Below are positions 1-9,459 of a stretch of DNA of 64,000 nucleotides, one piece after another. Source of the DNA: Klebsiella grimontii. Its GTDB lineage: Bacteria; Pseudomonadota; Gammaproteobacteria; Enterobacterales; Enterobacteriaceae. The stretch is taken from contig NZ_FZTC01000022.1 of assembly GCF_900200035.1 (NCBI RefSeq), forward strand, positions 186,001-250,000, read 5' to 3'. A model generated the notes under the pieces. The model worked only from the letters and a program-made list of their open reading frames with translations, did not search any database and was not told where the DNA came from. Made by a program: the position numbers and the translations under genes. Within the stretch, counting starts at the first letter, position 1. The number at the start of each line of letters is the position of its first letter.

Positions 1-157
1 CTTCCTGGTCACCGAGATTGCCAAAAAGCTCAACCGCAGTATCAAAACCATCAGTAGCCAGAAAAAATCGGCAATGATGAAGCTCGGCGTGGAAAACGAC
101 ATTGCCCTGCTGAACTACCTCTCTTCCGTTTCCCTGAGCTCCACGGACAAAGACTAA
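1..157 (+). CDS. rcsB: RcsB response regulator, C-terminal fragment
   Basis: Only the last 51 codons lie in the window, read from base 2, ending in TAA at 155-157. They encode the end of a LuxR/FixJ-type helix-turn-helix domain (TEIAKKLNRSIKTISSQKK, then MMKLGVENDIALLNYL), which I recognise as the DNA-binding tail of RcsB. RcsB is the response regulator of the Rcs envelope-stress phosphorelay and controls capsule, motility and cell-division genes. The convergent neighbour rcsC, which encodes the sensor kinase of the same phosphorelay, supports the identification. The receiver domain lies off the left edge. Confidence 0.95.
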   Translation, partial: FLVTEIAKKLNRSIKTISSQKKSAMMKLGVENDIALLNYLSSVSLSSTDKD

Positions 158-165
158 CGTCTTCC

Positions 166-194
166 TTCCCGGATAGCGCTGCGCTATCCGGGAA
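166..194. terminator. Bidirectional hairpin between rcsB and rcsC
   Basis: A perfect 14-bp inverted repeat with a single-base centre (TTCCCGGATAGCGC / GCGCTATCCGGGAA) fills the 43-bp gap between the convergent rcsB and rcsC stops. Position and stem strength suggest a shared terminator. There is no long T-tract on either side, so termination may be imperfect or the element may be REP-like. Confidence 0.6.
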
Positions 195-200
195 ACTGCC

Positions 201-3047
201 TTACTCCCTTCCCTTACGTACCCGTGCGGCGTAGACCGTCAGGGTTTGCTTGATAATATCCAGAGTCACCGGCTTAGAAAGGCAGCTGTCCATCCCCGAC
301 TCCAGGCAGCGCTGCTTCTCTTCCGCCAGGGCGTTGGCGGTGACCCCGATCACCGGCAGCGTGAGTCCCAGCTGGCGTATGCGCTGGGTCAGGCGATAGC
401 CATCCATATTCGGCATGTTGACGTCGCTAAGCACGATATCAATATGCTGCTTGCTCAGAACATTCAGCGCATCGACCCCATCATTTGCCGTTACGCACTG
501 ATAGCCCAGCGATCCCAGCTGATCGGCCAGCAGACGTCGGTTAATGGGATGATCGTCCACCACCAGGATCATCATGTCATCATTGCTGGTGGTTTGCGCA
601 TCCGCCGCGGATAGCGCGGGCCCGTTTTCCGCGCTGGCCACGGCGATATGGAAGATGCGTCCCAGCAGCGGCAGCAGTTCATGCGGCGTGGCCACGCTAT
701 GCAGCCATTCGCCGGGCGCCCGCTCCTGCGGAATACCGATATGGCGTCGACAGAAGATCACCATCGCACCGCCGGGCCAGGCTTCACGCGCCTCGCTATC
801 GGTCAATAAAATATCTTCCGCTCCCGGCGCTTGCCCCGCATAGCGGCGGACCGGGATACCGTGGTAATTCAGCAGCTGCTCAACGAACAGCGCCAGCGAG
901 CTATTATCAATCGCCAGCCAGCAGCATTTTTCAGCCAGGCCGTCAATCAGCAGCGGCGGCGTATTTTGTACGCCATACAGTGGGATACGAATGGTGAACC
1001 GGCTGCCCATCCCGGGCTCGGTTTCAACGGCAATATCGCCATCCATCATGCTGATAAGCTTTTCACAGATCGCCAGACCGAGTCCCGTCCCCTGGAAGTT
1101 GCGCTGCACGCCGGTGCCGACCTGGAAGAACGGATCGAACAGGCGTACCACCTCTTTCGCCGGGATCCCCTCCCCGGTGTCTCTGACGCTGATTTGCAGA
1201 TAGTCGCCCGCCCGTTCCACGTGCAGAATAATGCAGCCGGTATCGGTAAACTTAATCGCATTACTTAGCAGGTTGGAAATAACCTGCTGCAGGCGCATGG
1301 GATCGCCGGACATCAGCTGCGGTACGTCAGGCTCAATAAAGCAGTACAGCCCCAGCTGCTTACGCACCACCAGCGGCAGATAGTTGGCGGAAATATGGTT
1401 CATGACCTCGCGCGGCGAAAACTCCCGCGGCTCAATTTTGAGCTGCTCGGACTCAATTTTTGAGAAGTCGAGAATATCGCTAATAATTTTCAGCAGCAGG
1501 CTGGAAGAGTTGTTCATCGCCGTCACCAGGCGATCGACGCCCTTCGGCAGCTCTTTGGTCTGCAATAAATCAAGGTTACCGATAATTCCGTACAGCGGCG
1601 TGCGCAGTTCGTGACTAACGGTGGCGAGGAACATTGATTTCGACTGGCTGGCCTGCTCTGCGGCCTGGGCCATCTCCTGCAGCGACTCCTCCATTTTGAC
1701 GCGCGCCGAGACATCCACCAGCACGCAAATCGCCACATTCTCATTACGGTAGCGCGAGTGGACAAAGCTGATTTGCAGGTTGGTGTTATTGCTGGTCAGC
1801 ACATCGACAAAGTTCACCTGCTGGCCGCAGATAATTTGCGTCAGCCGCTGCCTGTCCTCGTGGGTTAACATGTTGAGATAGTTATGCGCCAGCTCGTTAC
1901 TCAGGATGTTGGTGCCGTCGAGCGTACGTAAAATACAGATCCCCACCGGCGCGGAGGCAACAATTTTTCGGTTGAACTGCTCATGCTCTTCCAGCCGCTG
2001 GGCGTCATTTTCTGCCGGAATAAAAATCCGCCGTTCATACATGCGGGCGAGGACAAAAAGGAGGACGCCGGTCAGCAGATTGAGCACCACGGCGTTCAGT
2101 ATCAGCATCCGGATGCGTTCCAGCACCTGATCCACCGGCACCGAATAGACAATGCTCAGGGATGATGGCGGCAGGTTTTTTTTCATCGCCAGCTCGCGAA
2201 AACCGGCGGTATAGCCGAACCACAAACGCTCCTGCATCCACTTCGCATCCGGTTTAATATTGCTGTCCGACCCGGCAAGCGAAATCAGCGACTGACCGTT
2301 ATCGTCGAGGATAGTGACGTTCATCGGCAGACTGCCGGGGGTAAAGAAGCTTTCCATACGGATGGTTTGCTCAACGCCGAGCATCGCCTGCAGGCGATTC
2401 GCCACATAGATTGGGGTCAGCGCATAGAAATAGCCCACGCCCGGACGCACGCCCTGGCTTATCCAGAACAGATTGTTACCGCGCTCGTTTTGCGGAGCGT
2501 CGCGATACTGCTCAATCCGCTGATGCAGTACTTTTAACGCATGGTCCCGCTCCAGCGGAATATCACGCAGGCCAAAGTTGGCCATACACAGATTGTCGCT
2601 GCCAATCAAAAAAATACGATTGAGGTCGTAGGCCGTTGAGAAATTGTCGCGCCAGTAGCGCATAAACCACGCCAGTGACTGTAGCGAATTACGCCAGGTC
2701 GTACTCATCAGCGCGCAGTCGGAATCCGGGTAGAGCGGTTCAAAATTAGGTATCGCGATATCGCCGCGCTGAACCGGCGTATCGCCGCCTTCGCCGCCGT
2801 CCATCGGCCGGTTGCCCGCAACGTACTTCAGCTCTTTGATCACGTCGGCCGTACGTTGGATATAGCGCTGCGCCTGATCGGCATTGAGGTTAAATTCCTG
2901 GCGAATTTCCGATTCGCGATCGTGCAAAGCGTTGACGATGTAAAACACCGACACAAAAGCGACCAGCACCCACAGCAGTACCGCCAGCGCTCTGAACAGA
3001 TAGCGTGAAACCTTTAACGTGTTATGGAAAGAAGCTAGATATTTCAA
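201..3047 (-). CDS. rcsC: Hybrid sensor kinase/phosphatase RcsC
   Basis: 948 aa (E. coli RcsC is 949). RcsC is the inner-membrane hybrid kinase of the Rcs phosphorelay and passes phosphate through RcsD to RcsB in response to envelope stress. Visible in order: an N-terminal membrane segment near residues 18-40; a periplasmic region to about 310; a second membrane helix near 312-333; a PAS-like linker; a HisKA domain with phospho-accepting His in SHELRTPLYG (about 479); a HATPase domain with DTGEGIP and GTGLGLA; an ABL-type linker; and a C-terminal receiver with VVDDHPINRR and the phospho-Asp in LSDVNMPNMDG (about 875). It converges on rcsB. The atoSC/atoDAEB block that lies between rcsC and gyrA in E. 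coli K-12 is absent here. The start MKYLASF matches the family. Confidence 0.97.
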   Translation of the reverse strand: MKYLASFHNTLKVSRYLFRALAVLLWVLVAFVSVFYIVNALHDRESEIRQEFNLNADQAQRYIQRTADVIKELKYVAGNRPMDGGEGGDTPVQRGDIAIPNFEPLYPDSDCALMSTTWRNSLQSLAWFMRYWRDNFSTAYDLNRIFLIGSDNLCMANFGLRDIPLERDHALKVLHQRIEQYRDAPQNERGNNLFWISQGVRPGVGYFYALTPIYVANRLQAMLGVEQTIRMESFFTPGSLPMNVTILDDNGQSLISLAGSDSNIKPDAKWMQERLWFGYTAGFRELAMKKNLPPSSLSIVYSVPVDQVLERIRMLILNAVVLNLLTGVLLFVLARMYERRIFIPAENDAQRLEEHEQFNRKIVASAPVGICILRTLDGTNILSNELAHNYLNMLTHEDRQRLTQIICGQQVNFVDVLTSNNTNLQISFVHSRYRNENVAICVLVDVSARVKMEESLQEMAQAAEQASQSKSMFLATVSHELRTPLYGIIGNLDLLQTKELPKGVDRLVTAMNNSSSLLLKIISDILDFSKIESEQLKIEPREFSPREVMNHISANYLPLVVRKQLGLYCFIEPDVPQLMSGDPMRLQQVISNLLSNAIKFTDTGCIILHVERAGDYLQISVRDTGEGIPAKEVVRLFDPFFQVGTGVQRNFQGTGLGLAICEKLISMMDGDIAVETEPGMGSRFTIRIPLYGVQNTPPLLIDGLAEKCCWLAIDNSSLALFVEQLLNYHGIPVRRYAGQAPGAEDILLTDSEAREAWPGGAMVIFCRRHIGIPQERAPGEWLHSVATPHELLPLLGRIFHIAVASAENGPALSAADAQTTSNDDMMILVVDDHPINRRLLADQLGSLGYQCVTANDGVDALNVLSKQHIDIVLSDVNMPNMDGYRLTQRIRQLGLTLPVIGVTANALAEEKQRCLESGMDSCLSKPVTLDIIKQTLTVYAARVRKGRE

Positions 3048-3127
3048 TGTGGCGATGCTCGGCCGTCAGGGGCTCAACAGAATGGCGTTAAGGTAACGAT
3101 AAAACAACGGTCCCGCAACGGGAAAAC

Positions 3128-3157
3128 AAAAAGGGTCGGGGATAGCCCCGACCCTTT
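3128..3157 (-). terminator. Intrinsic terminator of gyrA
   Basis: On the minus strand, 22 bases past the gyrA stop, an 11-bp stem (AAAGGGTCGGG / CCCGACCCTTT, short AT-containing loop) is followed by TTTTTGTTTT. This is a textbook Rho-independent terminator. Confidence 0.85.
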
Positions 3158-3178
3158 CAGAACAATTACCGCAGAGAA

Positions 3179-5812
3179 TTACTCTTCGTCTTCGGCAATA
3201 TCATCGTCGGTATCCGCTTCCGGCGCGATATCCTCATCGCCTTCCGCCGCGCTGCCGTCGATGGCATCCAGCTCTTCGTCATCAACCGGCTCAGCAACGC
3301 GCTGCAGGCCAACCACGTTTTCATCTTCCGCGGTGCGGATCAGAATCACGCCCTGAGTGTTACGACCGACAATGCTCACTTCAGAAACGCGGGTTCGTAC
3401 CAGCGTGCCCGCATCGGTGATCATCATAATCTGGTCGCAGTCATCTACCTGCACCGCGCCCACAACGGAACCGTTGCGTTCGGTGACTTTGATAGAGATA
3501 ACGCCCTGGGTCGCACGCGACTTGGTGGGATACTCTTCCGCCGCGGTACGTTTACCGTAGCCGTTCTGCGTGACGGTCAGGATGGCGCCTTCGCCGCGCG
3601 GAACGATCAGCGAGACCACCTTGTCATCGCCGGCCAGCTTGATGCCGCGCACGCCGGTGGCGGTACGGCCCATCGCGCGGACGGCGTCCTCTTTAAAGCG
3701 CACCACTTTACCGGCGGCGGAGAACAGCATGACTTCGTCCTGACCGGAGGTCAGATCGACGCCTATCAGTTCGTCGCCTTCGTTAAGGTTAACCGCGATA
3801 ATACCGGCGGAACGCGGACGGCTGAATTCGGTCAGCGCCGTTTTCTTCACGGTACCGCTGGCGGTGGCCATAAAGACGTTCACGCCCTCTTCGTATTCGC
3901 GGACCGGCAGGATCGCGGTGATGCGCTCGTTGGCTTCCAGCGGCAGCAGGTTGACGATCGGACGACCGCGCGCGCCGCGGCTGGCTTCCGGCAGCTGATA
4001 CACTTTCATCCAGTAGAGACGACCGCGGCTGGAGAAGCAGAGGATCGTGTCGTGGGTGTTGGCCACCAGCAGACGGTCGATAAAGTCTTCTTCTTTGATA
4101 CGCGCCGCAGATTTGCCTTTACCGCCGCGACGCTGCGCTTCGTAGTCGGTTAACGGCTGATACTTCACGTAGCCCTGATGCGAAAGGGTCACGACAACAT
4201 CTTCCTGGTTGATCAGGTCTTCGATGTTGATATCGGCGCTGTTAGCGGTGATCTCGGTACGGCGCGCGTCGCCGAACTGTTCACGGACCAGCTCCAGCTC
4301 TTCGCGGATAACTTCCATCAGGCGATCGGCGCTGCCCAGAATATGCAGCAGTTCCGCAATCTGTTCCAGCAGCTCTTTGTATTCGTCGAGCAGTTTTTCA
4401 TGCTCAAGGCCGGTCAGTTTCTGCAAACGCAGATCCAGAATCGCCTGTGCCTGCTGTTCGGTCAGGTAGTACTGGCCGTCGCGCACGCCGAATTCAGGTT
4501 CCAGCCATTCCGGACGCGCGGCGTCATCGCCTGCGCGTTCCAGCATCGCGGAAACGTTGCCCAGATCCCATGAACGGGCGATTAAGCCAGCTTTCGCTTC
4601 CGCCGGCGTCGGCGCGCGGCGAATCAGCTCAATAATCGGATCGATGTTGGCCAGGGCAATCGCCAGCGCTTCAAGGATGTGCGCGCGATCGCGGGCTTTA
4701 CGCAGTTCGAAAATCGTACGGCGGGTCACCACTTCGCGGCGGTGGCGCACGAACGCGGCAATAATTTCTTTCAGGTTCATGATCTTCGGCTGACCATGGT
4801 GCAGGGCAACCATGTTGATACCGAAGGAGACCTGCAGCTGAGTCTGCGAATAGAGGTTGTTAAGCACCACCTCACCCACCGCATCGCGCTTCACTTCAAT
4901 CACGATACGCATGCCGTCTTTATCAGACTCGTCGCGCAGCGCGCTGATGCCTTCGACGCGTTTGTCTTTGACCAGCTCAGCGATTTTCTCAATCAGGCGC
5001 GCTTTGTTCACCTGATACGGAATTTCATGCACGATGATGGTTTCGCGACCGGTTTTCGCGTCAGCTTCCACTTCCGCGCGGGCGCGAATGTACACTTTAC
5101 CGCGACCGGTACGATAGGCCTCTTCAATGCCGCGGCGACCGTTGATGATCGCGGCGGTCGGGAAGTCCGGGCCCGGAATATGTTCCATCAGCCCTTCAAT
5201 GCTGATGTCTTCGTTTTCAACGTAGGCCAGACAGCCGTTGATCACTTCGGTCAGGTTGTGCGGCGGAATGTTGGTCGCCATACCTACCGCGATACCGGAC
5301 GAACCGTTGACTAACAGGTTCGGGATTTTGGTCGGCATAACGTCAGGGATCTTTTCCGTGCCGTCATAGTTATCGACGAAATCCACCGTCTCTTTTTCCA
5401 GGTCGGCCATCAGTTCATGGGCGATCTTCGACATACGGATTTCCGTATAACGCATCGCTGCGGCGGAGTCGCCGTCGACAGAACCGAAGTTACCCTGGCC
5501 ATCTACCAGCATGTAACGCAGGGAGAATGGCTGCGCCATACGTACAATGGTGTCATACACGGCAGTATCACCATGAGGGTGGTATTTACCGATTACGTCA
5601 CCAACGACACGGGCAGATTTTTTATAGGCTTTGTTCCAGTCATTGCCCAATACGTTCATGGCGTATAGTACGCGACGGTGTACCGGCTTCAGGCCATCTC
5701 GGACATCCGGCAGCGCACGGCCAACAATGACCGACATCGCGTAATCCAGATACGAGCTCTTCAGCTCTTCCTCAATGTTGACCGGTGTAATTTCTCTCGC
5801 AAGGTCGCTCAT
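3179..5812 (-). CDS. gyrA: DNA gyrase subunit A
   Basis: 877 aa (E. coli 875). GyrA is the breakage-reunion subunit of type II topoisomerase, acting with GyrB to introduce negative supercoils. The N-terminal winged-helix/tower domain carries the catalytic Tyr in AAAMRYTEI (residue 122). The C-terminal beta-pinwheel begins near 530 with the GyrA box QRRGGKG (about 560). The protein ends in an acidic tail rich in D/E, as in other Enterobacteriaceae. In the quinolone-resistance region the sequence reads [11 protein letters not shown], so residue 83 is Thr (Ser in E. coli) and residue 87 is Asp. Thr83 is, as I recall, the wild-type residue in several related species, so resistance should not be read from it. 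Gene stands alone, divergent from ubiG. Confidence 0.98.
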   Translation of the reverse strand: MSDLAREITPVNIEEELKSSYLDYAMSVIVGRALPDVRDGLKPVHRRVLYAMNVLGNDWNKAYKKSARVVGDVIGKYHPHGDTAVYDTIVRMAQPFSLRYMLVDGQGNFGSVDGDSAAAMRYTEIRMSKIAHELMADLEKETVDFVDNYDGTEKIPDVMPTKIPNLLVNGSSGIAVGMATNIPPHNLTEVINGCLAYVENEDISIEGLMEHIPGPDFPTAAIINGRRGIEEAYRTGRGKVYIRARAEVEADAKTGRETIIVHEIPYQVNKARLIEKIAELVKDKRVEGISALRDESDKDGMRIVIEVKRDAVGEVVLNNLYSQTQLQVSFGINMVALHHGQPKIMNLKEIIAAFVRHRREVVTRRTIFELRKARDRAHILEALAIALANIDPIIELIRRAPTPAEAKAGLIARSWDLGNVSAMLERAGDDAARPEWLEPEFGVRDGQYYLTEQQAQAILDLRLQKLTGLEHEKLLDEYKELLEQIAELLHILGSADRLMEVIREELELVREQFGDARRTEITANSADINIEDLINQEDVVVTLSHQGYVKYQPLTDYEAQRRGGKGKSAARIKEEDFIDRLLVANTHDTILCFSSRGRLYWMKVYQLPEASRGARGRPIVNLLPLEANERITAILPVREYEEGVNVFMATASGTVKKTALTEFSRPRSAGIIAVNLNEGDELIGVDLTSGQDEVMLFSAAGKVVRFKEDAVRAMGRTATGVRGIKLAGDDKVVSLIVPRGEGAILTVTQNGYGKRTAAEEYPTKSRATQGVISIKVTERNGSVVGAVQVDDCDQIMMITDAGTLVRTRVSEVSIVGRNTQGVILIRTAEDENVVGLQRVAEPVDDEELDAIDGSAAEGDEDIAPEADTDDDIAEDEE

Positions 5813-5856
5813 CTAACCGCTATCCCTCTACTGTATCCCGGATTCAAAGGTCGCAA

Positions 5857-5884
5857 ATTATAACACACCCGTAGTGATACGGGT
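5857..5884 (-). promoter_or_regulatory. Probable gyrA promoter with extended -10
   Basis: On the minus strand an extended -10, TGTTATAAT (plus-strand 5857-5865), lies about 45 bases before the gyrA ATG. An upstream 6-bp inverted repeat ACCCGT/ACGGGT occupies 5867-5884 in the spacer/-35 area, and no good -35 hexamer is visible. A weak -35 with an optimal -10 fits the supercoiling-sensitive gyr promoters known from E. coli, but this assignment is inferred from sequence only. Confidence 0.55.
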
Positions 5885-5997
5885 AAACCTATACCCAATG
5901 ATTTTCGCGCGGCGGAAGGCGACAGGGATAGACGGTTTATTCATCCCTGAGGCCTGATATACTCGCGGGTCTGAACTGAACAGGAGTAAAAGCGCCC

Positions 5998-6726
5998 ATG
6001 AATGCCGAAAAACCGTCGGTGGCCCACAATGTTGATCATAATGAAATCGCTAAATTTGAAGCCGTCGCCTCGCGCTGGTGGGATTTAGAAGGCGAATTCA
6101 AGCCGTTACATCGCATCAACCCTCTACGTCTTGGCTATATCGCGGAGCGCTCCGGCGGCCTGTTTGGCAAAAAGGTGCTCGATGTCGGCTGCGGCGGCGG
6201 CATTCTGGCTGAAAGCATGGCTCGAGAAGGCGCAACGGTGACCGGTCTGGATATGGGTTTCGAACCGCTACAGGTGGCCAGGCTGCATGCCCTGGAGAGC
6301 GGTATTCAGGTCGAATACGTCCAGGAAACCGTTGAAGAGCACGCGGCGAAGCATGCCCGGCAGTATGACGTCGTCACCTGCATGGAGATGCTGGAGCACG
6401 TCCCGGACCCGCAGTCGGTGGTCCACGCCTGCGCGCGGCTGGTCAAACCCGGCGGCCAGGTCTTCTTCTCGACTATTAACCGTAACGGTAAAGCGTGGCT
6501 GATGGCGGTCGTGGGCGCCGAATACGTTATGAAGATGGTGCCAAAAGGTACCCATGACGTGAAGAAATTCATTAAACCGGCGGAGCTGATCGGCTGGGTT
6601 GATGAGACTATTCTGAAAGAGCAGCATATTACCGGTCTCCACTACAATCCGTTGACCAATACCTTCAAGCTGGCGCCAGGGGTTGATGTTAACTATATGT
6701 TGCATACAACGGCGAAAAAAGCATAA
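5998..6726 (+). CDS. ubiG: Ubiquinone biosynthesis O-methyltransferase UbiG
   Basis: 242 aa (E. coli 240). UbiG is the SAM-dependent methyltransferase that performs both O-methylation steps of ubiquinone synthesis. The class I methyltransferase motif [10 protein letters not shown], is near residues 60-68. Family-typical stretches [16 protein letters not shown] and EMLEHVPDP are intact. ATG is preceded by AACAGGAG. It is divergent from gyrA with 185 bp between. In E. coli the next gene is the autotransporter yfaL. Here a terminator and the nrd control region follow instead. Confidence 0.97.
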   Translation: MNAEKPSVAHNVDHNEIAKFEAVASRWWDLEGEFKPLHRINPLRLGYIAERSGGLFGKKVLDVGCGGGILAESMAREGATVTGLDMGFEPLQVARLHALESGIQVEYVQETVEEHAAKHARQYDVVTCMEMLEHVPDPQSVVHACARLVKPGGQVFFSTINRNGKAWLMAVVGAEYVMKMVPKGTHDVKKFIKPAELIGWVDETILKEQHITGLHYNPLTNTFKLAPGVDVNYMLHTTAKKA

Positions 6727-6753
6727 CGTCAGCTGTATTTCCTATGATGATTG

Positions 6754-6780
6754 CGCGGCATCAAGCCGCGTGATTTTTTC
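6754..6780 (+). terminator. Intrinsic terminator of ubiG
   Basis: A CGCGGC-ATCAA-GCCGCG hairpin about 28 bases after the ubiG stop is followed by TGATTTTTTC. This is the first part of the 344-bp gene-free stretch 6727-7070. The remainder is AT-rich sequence, including a long T-run near 6811-6826, and the nrdA control sites described separately. Confidence 0.75.
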
Positions 6781-6945
6781 TTCCGATGAAGAAATCAGCA
6801 CTCGATCAAATTTTCATTTTTTTTTCTGATTTATTGACATCTTCTCCAGGCCTTATGTGGCGTGGACTTGGCGATTATTACCCTTCCGCAACCTCAATTT
6901 AACCTCAAAATCAACTCTTGTACTCAAAAGAATCCTTACTAGAAT

Positions 6946-6993
6946 ACTCACCATATAGCGTTTCTTTTATCGACAACCCCCTACATATAGTAT
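6946..6993 (+). promoter_or_regulatory. Paired NrdR boxes upstream of nrdA
   Basis: Two copies resembling the NrdR box half ATATAGTGT, namely ATATAGCGT (box 6946-6961) and ATATAGTAT (box 6978-6993), are 32 bp apart, about three helical turns. Paired NrdR boxes with this spacing are typical of bacterial nrd promoters, where NrdR-(d)ATP represses transcription. The second box directly abuts a DnaA box. Confidence 0.7.
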
Positions 6994-7032
6994 TTATCCA
7001 CAGAGTTAGTCACAACGGCGATCTGTGGATAA
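6994..7032. promoter_or_regulatory. Inverted pair of DnaA boxes upstream of nrdA
   Basis: TTATCCACA (6994-7002) and its exact reverse complement TGTGGATAA (7024-7032) match the strict DnaA consensus TTATNCACA. They are separated by 21 bp and end 38 bp before the nrdA ATG. DnaA is known to regulate nrdAB in E. coli, linking dNTP supply to replication initiation. The sites also form a potential hairpin. Confidence 0.8.
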
Positions 7033-7070
7033 GTGGGGGATATTTTCTTTCACGGACAGGTATAATCCAC

Positions 7071-9356
7071 ATGAATCAGAGTCTGCTGGTGACAAAGCGC
7101 GACGGTAGCACCGAGCGCATCAATCTCGATAAAATCCACCGCGTGCTGGATTGGGCGGCAGAAGGACTGAATAACGTTTCCATCTCCCAGGTAGAACTGC
7201 GTTCCCACATTCAGTTCTATGACGGCATCAAAACCGCCGACATTCACGAAACCATTATCAAAGCCGCCGCGGACCTTATTTCCCGCGACGCCCCGGATTA
7301 CCAGTATCTTGCCGCCCGCCTGGCGATTTTCCACCTGCGTAAAAAAGCCTACGGCCAGTTTGAGCCGCCAGCGCTGTTCGACCACGTGTCGAAAATGGTG
7401 AAAAACGGCAAATACGATACTCATCTGCTGGAAGACTACACGGAAGAAGAGTTCAAGCAGATGGATTCGTTCATCGAGCACGATCGCGATATGACCTTCT
7501 CCTACGCGGCGGTTAAGCAGCTCGAAGGCAAATATCTGGTGCAGAACCGCGTCACCGGCGAGATCTATGAAAGCGCCCAGTTCCTGTACATTCTGGTCGC
7601 CGCGTGCCTGTTCTCCAACTACCCGCGCGAGACGCGTCTGGACTACATCAAGCGTTTCTATGACGCGGTGTCGACGTTTAAAATCTCCCTGCCGACGCCG
7701 ATTATGTCCGGCGTGCGCACCCCGACCCGCCAGTTCAGCTCCTGCGTGCTGATCGAGTGCGGCGACAGCCTGGATTCGATTAACGCCACCTCCAGCGCCA
7801 TTGTTAAATACGTCTCTCAGCGCGCCGGTATCGGCATCAACGCCGGTCGCATCCGCGCGCTGGGTAGCCCGATTCGCGGCGGTGAAGCGTTCCACACCGG
7901 CTGTATTCCGTTCTATAAGCACTTCCAGACCGCAGTGAAATCCTGCTCGCAGGGCGGCGTGCGCGGCGGTGCGGCGACCCTCTTCTACCCGATGTGGCAT
8001 CTGGAAGTCGAAAGTCTGCTGGTGCTGAAAAATAACCGTGGCACCGATGCCAACCGCGTTCGTCACATGGACTACGGCGTACAGATCAACAAGCTGATGT
8101 ACACCCGTCTGCTGAAAGGCGGCGATATCACCCTGTTCAGCCCGTCAGACGTCCCGGGCCTGTACGATGCGTTCTTCGCCGATCAGGACGAGTTTGAGCG
8201 CCTGTACACCAAATACGAGCAGGACGACAGCATTCGCAAGCAGCGCATTAAAGCGGTAGAGCTGTTCTCGCTGATGATGCAGGAGCGCGCCTCCACCGGC
8301 CGTATCTACATCCAGAACGTCGACCACTGCAACACCCACAGCCCGTTTGACCCGGTGGTCGCGCCGGTGCGCCAGTCCAACCTGTGCCTGGAAATCGCCC
8401 TGCCGACCAAGCCGCTGGAAGATGTGAACGACGAAAACGGTGAAATTGCGCTGTGCACCCTCTCCGCTTTCAACCTCGGCGTTATCGATAGCCTTGATGA
8501 GCTGGAAGAACTGGCGGTGCTGGCGGTTCGCGCGCTGGATGCCCTGCTGGATTATCAGGACTACCCGATCCCGGCAGCCAAACGCGGCGCCATGGGCCGT
8601 CGTACGCTGGGCATTGGCGTAATCAACTTTGCCTACTATCTGGCGAAGCACGGTAAACGCTACTCCGACGGCAGCGCCAACAACCTGACGCATAAAACGT
8701 TCGAAGCGATTCAGTACTACCTGCTGAAAGCCTCTAACGAACTGGCTATCGAGCAGGGCGCGTGCCCGTGGTTTAACGAAACCACCTATGCCAAAGGCAT
8801 TCTGCCGATCGATACCTATAAAAAAGACCTGGATGCGATCGTCAATGAATCCCTGCATTACGACTGGGAAGCGTTGCGCGAATCGATCAAAACGCACGGC
8901 CTGCGTAACTCCACGCTCTCCGCGCTGATGCCGTCCGAGACCTCTTCGCAGATCTCCAACGCCACCAACGGCATTGAGCCGCCGCGCGGCCACGTCAGCA
9001 TCAAAGCGTCGAAAGACGGGATCCTGCGCCAGGTGGTGCCGGATTACGAAAAACTGCAGAACGGCTACGAGCTGCTGTGGGAAATGCCGAACAACGACGG
9101 TTACTTGCAGCTGGTCGGTATTATGCAGAAGTTTATCGACCAGTCGATTTCCGCCAACACCAACTACGACCCGACCCGCTTCCCGTCAGGTAAAGTGCCG
9201 ATGCAGCAATTGCTGAAAGACTTGCTCAACGCCTATAAGTTCGGCGTCAAAACGCTGTACTATCACAACACTCGCGATGGCGCGGAAGATGCCCAGGACG
9301 ATCTGGCGCCGTCCATCCAGGACGACGGCTGCGAAAGCGGCGCATGTAAGATTTGA
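7071..9356 (+). CDS. nrdA: Class Ia ribonucleotide reductase, alpha subunit
   Basis: 761 aa, the same as E. coli NrdA. It reduces ribonucleoside diphosphates to deoxyribonucleotides with the NrdB radical subunit. The N-terminal ATP-cone begins MNQSLLVTKRDGS. The first redox Cys lies in RQFSSCVL (about 225) and the thiyl/redox Cys region in QSNLCLEI and EIALCTLS (about 439 and 462). The C-terminal mobile pair is in DGCESGACKI (Cys754 and Cys759). The frame stays open upstream to 6918, but that extension has no homology and crosses the NrdR and DnaA sites, so I start at 7071. It is followed by nrdB and yfaE in one operon. Confidence 0.97.
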   Translation: MNQSLLVTKRDGSTERINLDKIHRVLDWAAEGLNNVSISQVELRSHIQFYDGIKTADIHETIIKAAADLISRDAPDYQYLAARLAIFHLRKKAYGQFEPPALFDHVSKMVKNGKYDTHLLEDYTEEEFKQMDSFIEHDRDMTFSYAAVKQLEGKYLVQNRVTGEIYESAQFLYILVAACLFSNYPRETRLDYIKRFYDAVSTFKISLPTPIMSGVRTPTRQFSSCVLIECGDSLDSINATSSAIVKYVSQRAGIGINAGRIRALGSPIRGGEAFHTGCIPFYKHFQTAVKSCSQGGVRGGAATLFYPMWHLEVESLLVLKNNRGTDANRVRHMDYGVQINKLMYTRLLKGGDITLFSPSDVPGLYDAFFADQDEFERLYTKYEQDDSIRKQRIKAVELFSLMMQERASTGRIYIQNVDHCNTHSPFDPVVAPVRQSNLCLEIALPTKPLEDVNDENGEIALCTLSAFNLGVIDSLDELEELAVLAVRALDALLDYQDYPIPAAKRGAMGRRTLGIGVINFAYYLAKHGKRYSDGSANNLTHKTFEAIQYYLLKASNELAIEQGACPWFNETTYAKGILPIDTYKKDLDAIVNESLHYDWEALRESIKTHGLRNSTLSALMPSETSSQISNATNGIEPPRGHVSIKASKDGILRQVVPDYEKLQNGYELLWEMPNNDGYLQLVGIMQKFIDQSISANTNYDPTRFPSGKVPMQQLLKDLLNAYKFGVKTLYYHNTRDGAEDAQDDLAPSIQDDGCESGACKI

Positions 9357-9360
9357 TAAT

Positions 9361-9432
9361 ATTGCCCGGCGGCGCGTCGCTTGCCGGGCCTACGGTATAT
9401 TGTAGGCCGGGTTAGCGAAGCGCCACCCGGCT
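9361..9432. repeat. REP/BIME element in the nrdA-nrdB gap
   Basis: Two REP-like palindromic units in opposite orientation, GCCCGGCGGCGCGTCGC...GGGCCTACG and TGTAGGCCGGGT...CACCCGGC, make a short BIME inside the operon. Such elements can stabilise upstream mRNA or bind gyrase or IHF. Here it could adjust the NrdA:NrdB ratio, but that is inference. Confidence 0.8.
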
Positions 9433-9459
9433 TGTAATTCCAGGACAGGATCCCCACTC

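Noticed and set aside
6834-6858. TTGACA upstream of nrdA as a main promoter
   Set aside because: The hexamer is perfect, but no acceptable -10 lies 16-18 bp downstream.
7061-7066. TATAAT five bases before the nrdA ATG
   Set aside because: A good hexamer, but no -35 at the right distance and it would produce an almost leaderless message. Probably chance.
6918-7070. Extended N-terminus of NrdA in frame with nrdA
   Set aside because: The extra 51 codons cover the NrdR and DnaA sites, lack homology, and the protein from 7071 has exactly the E. coli length.
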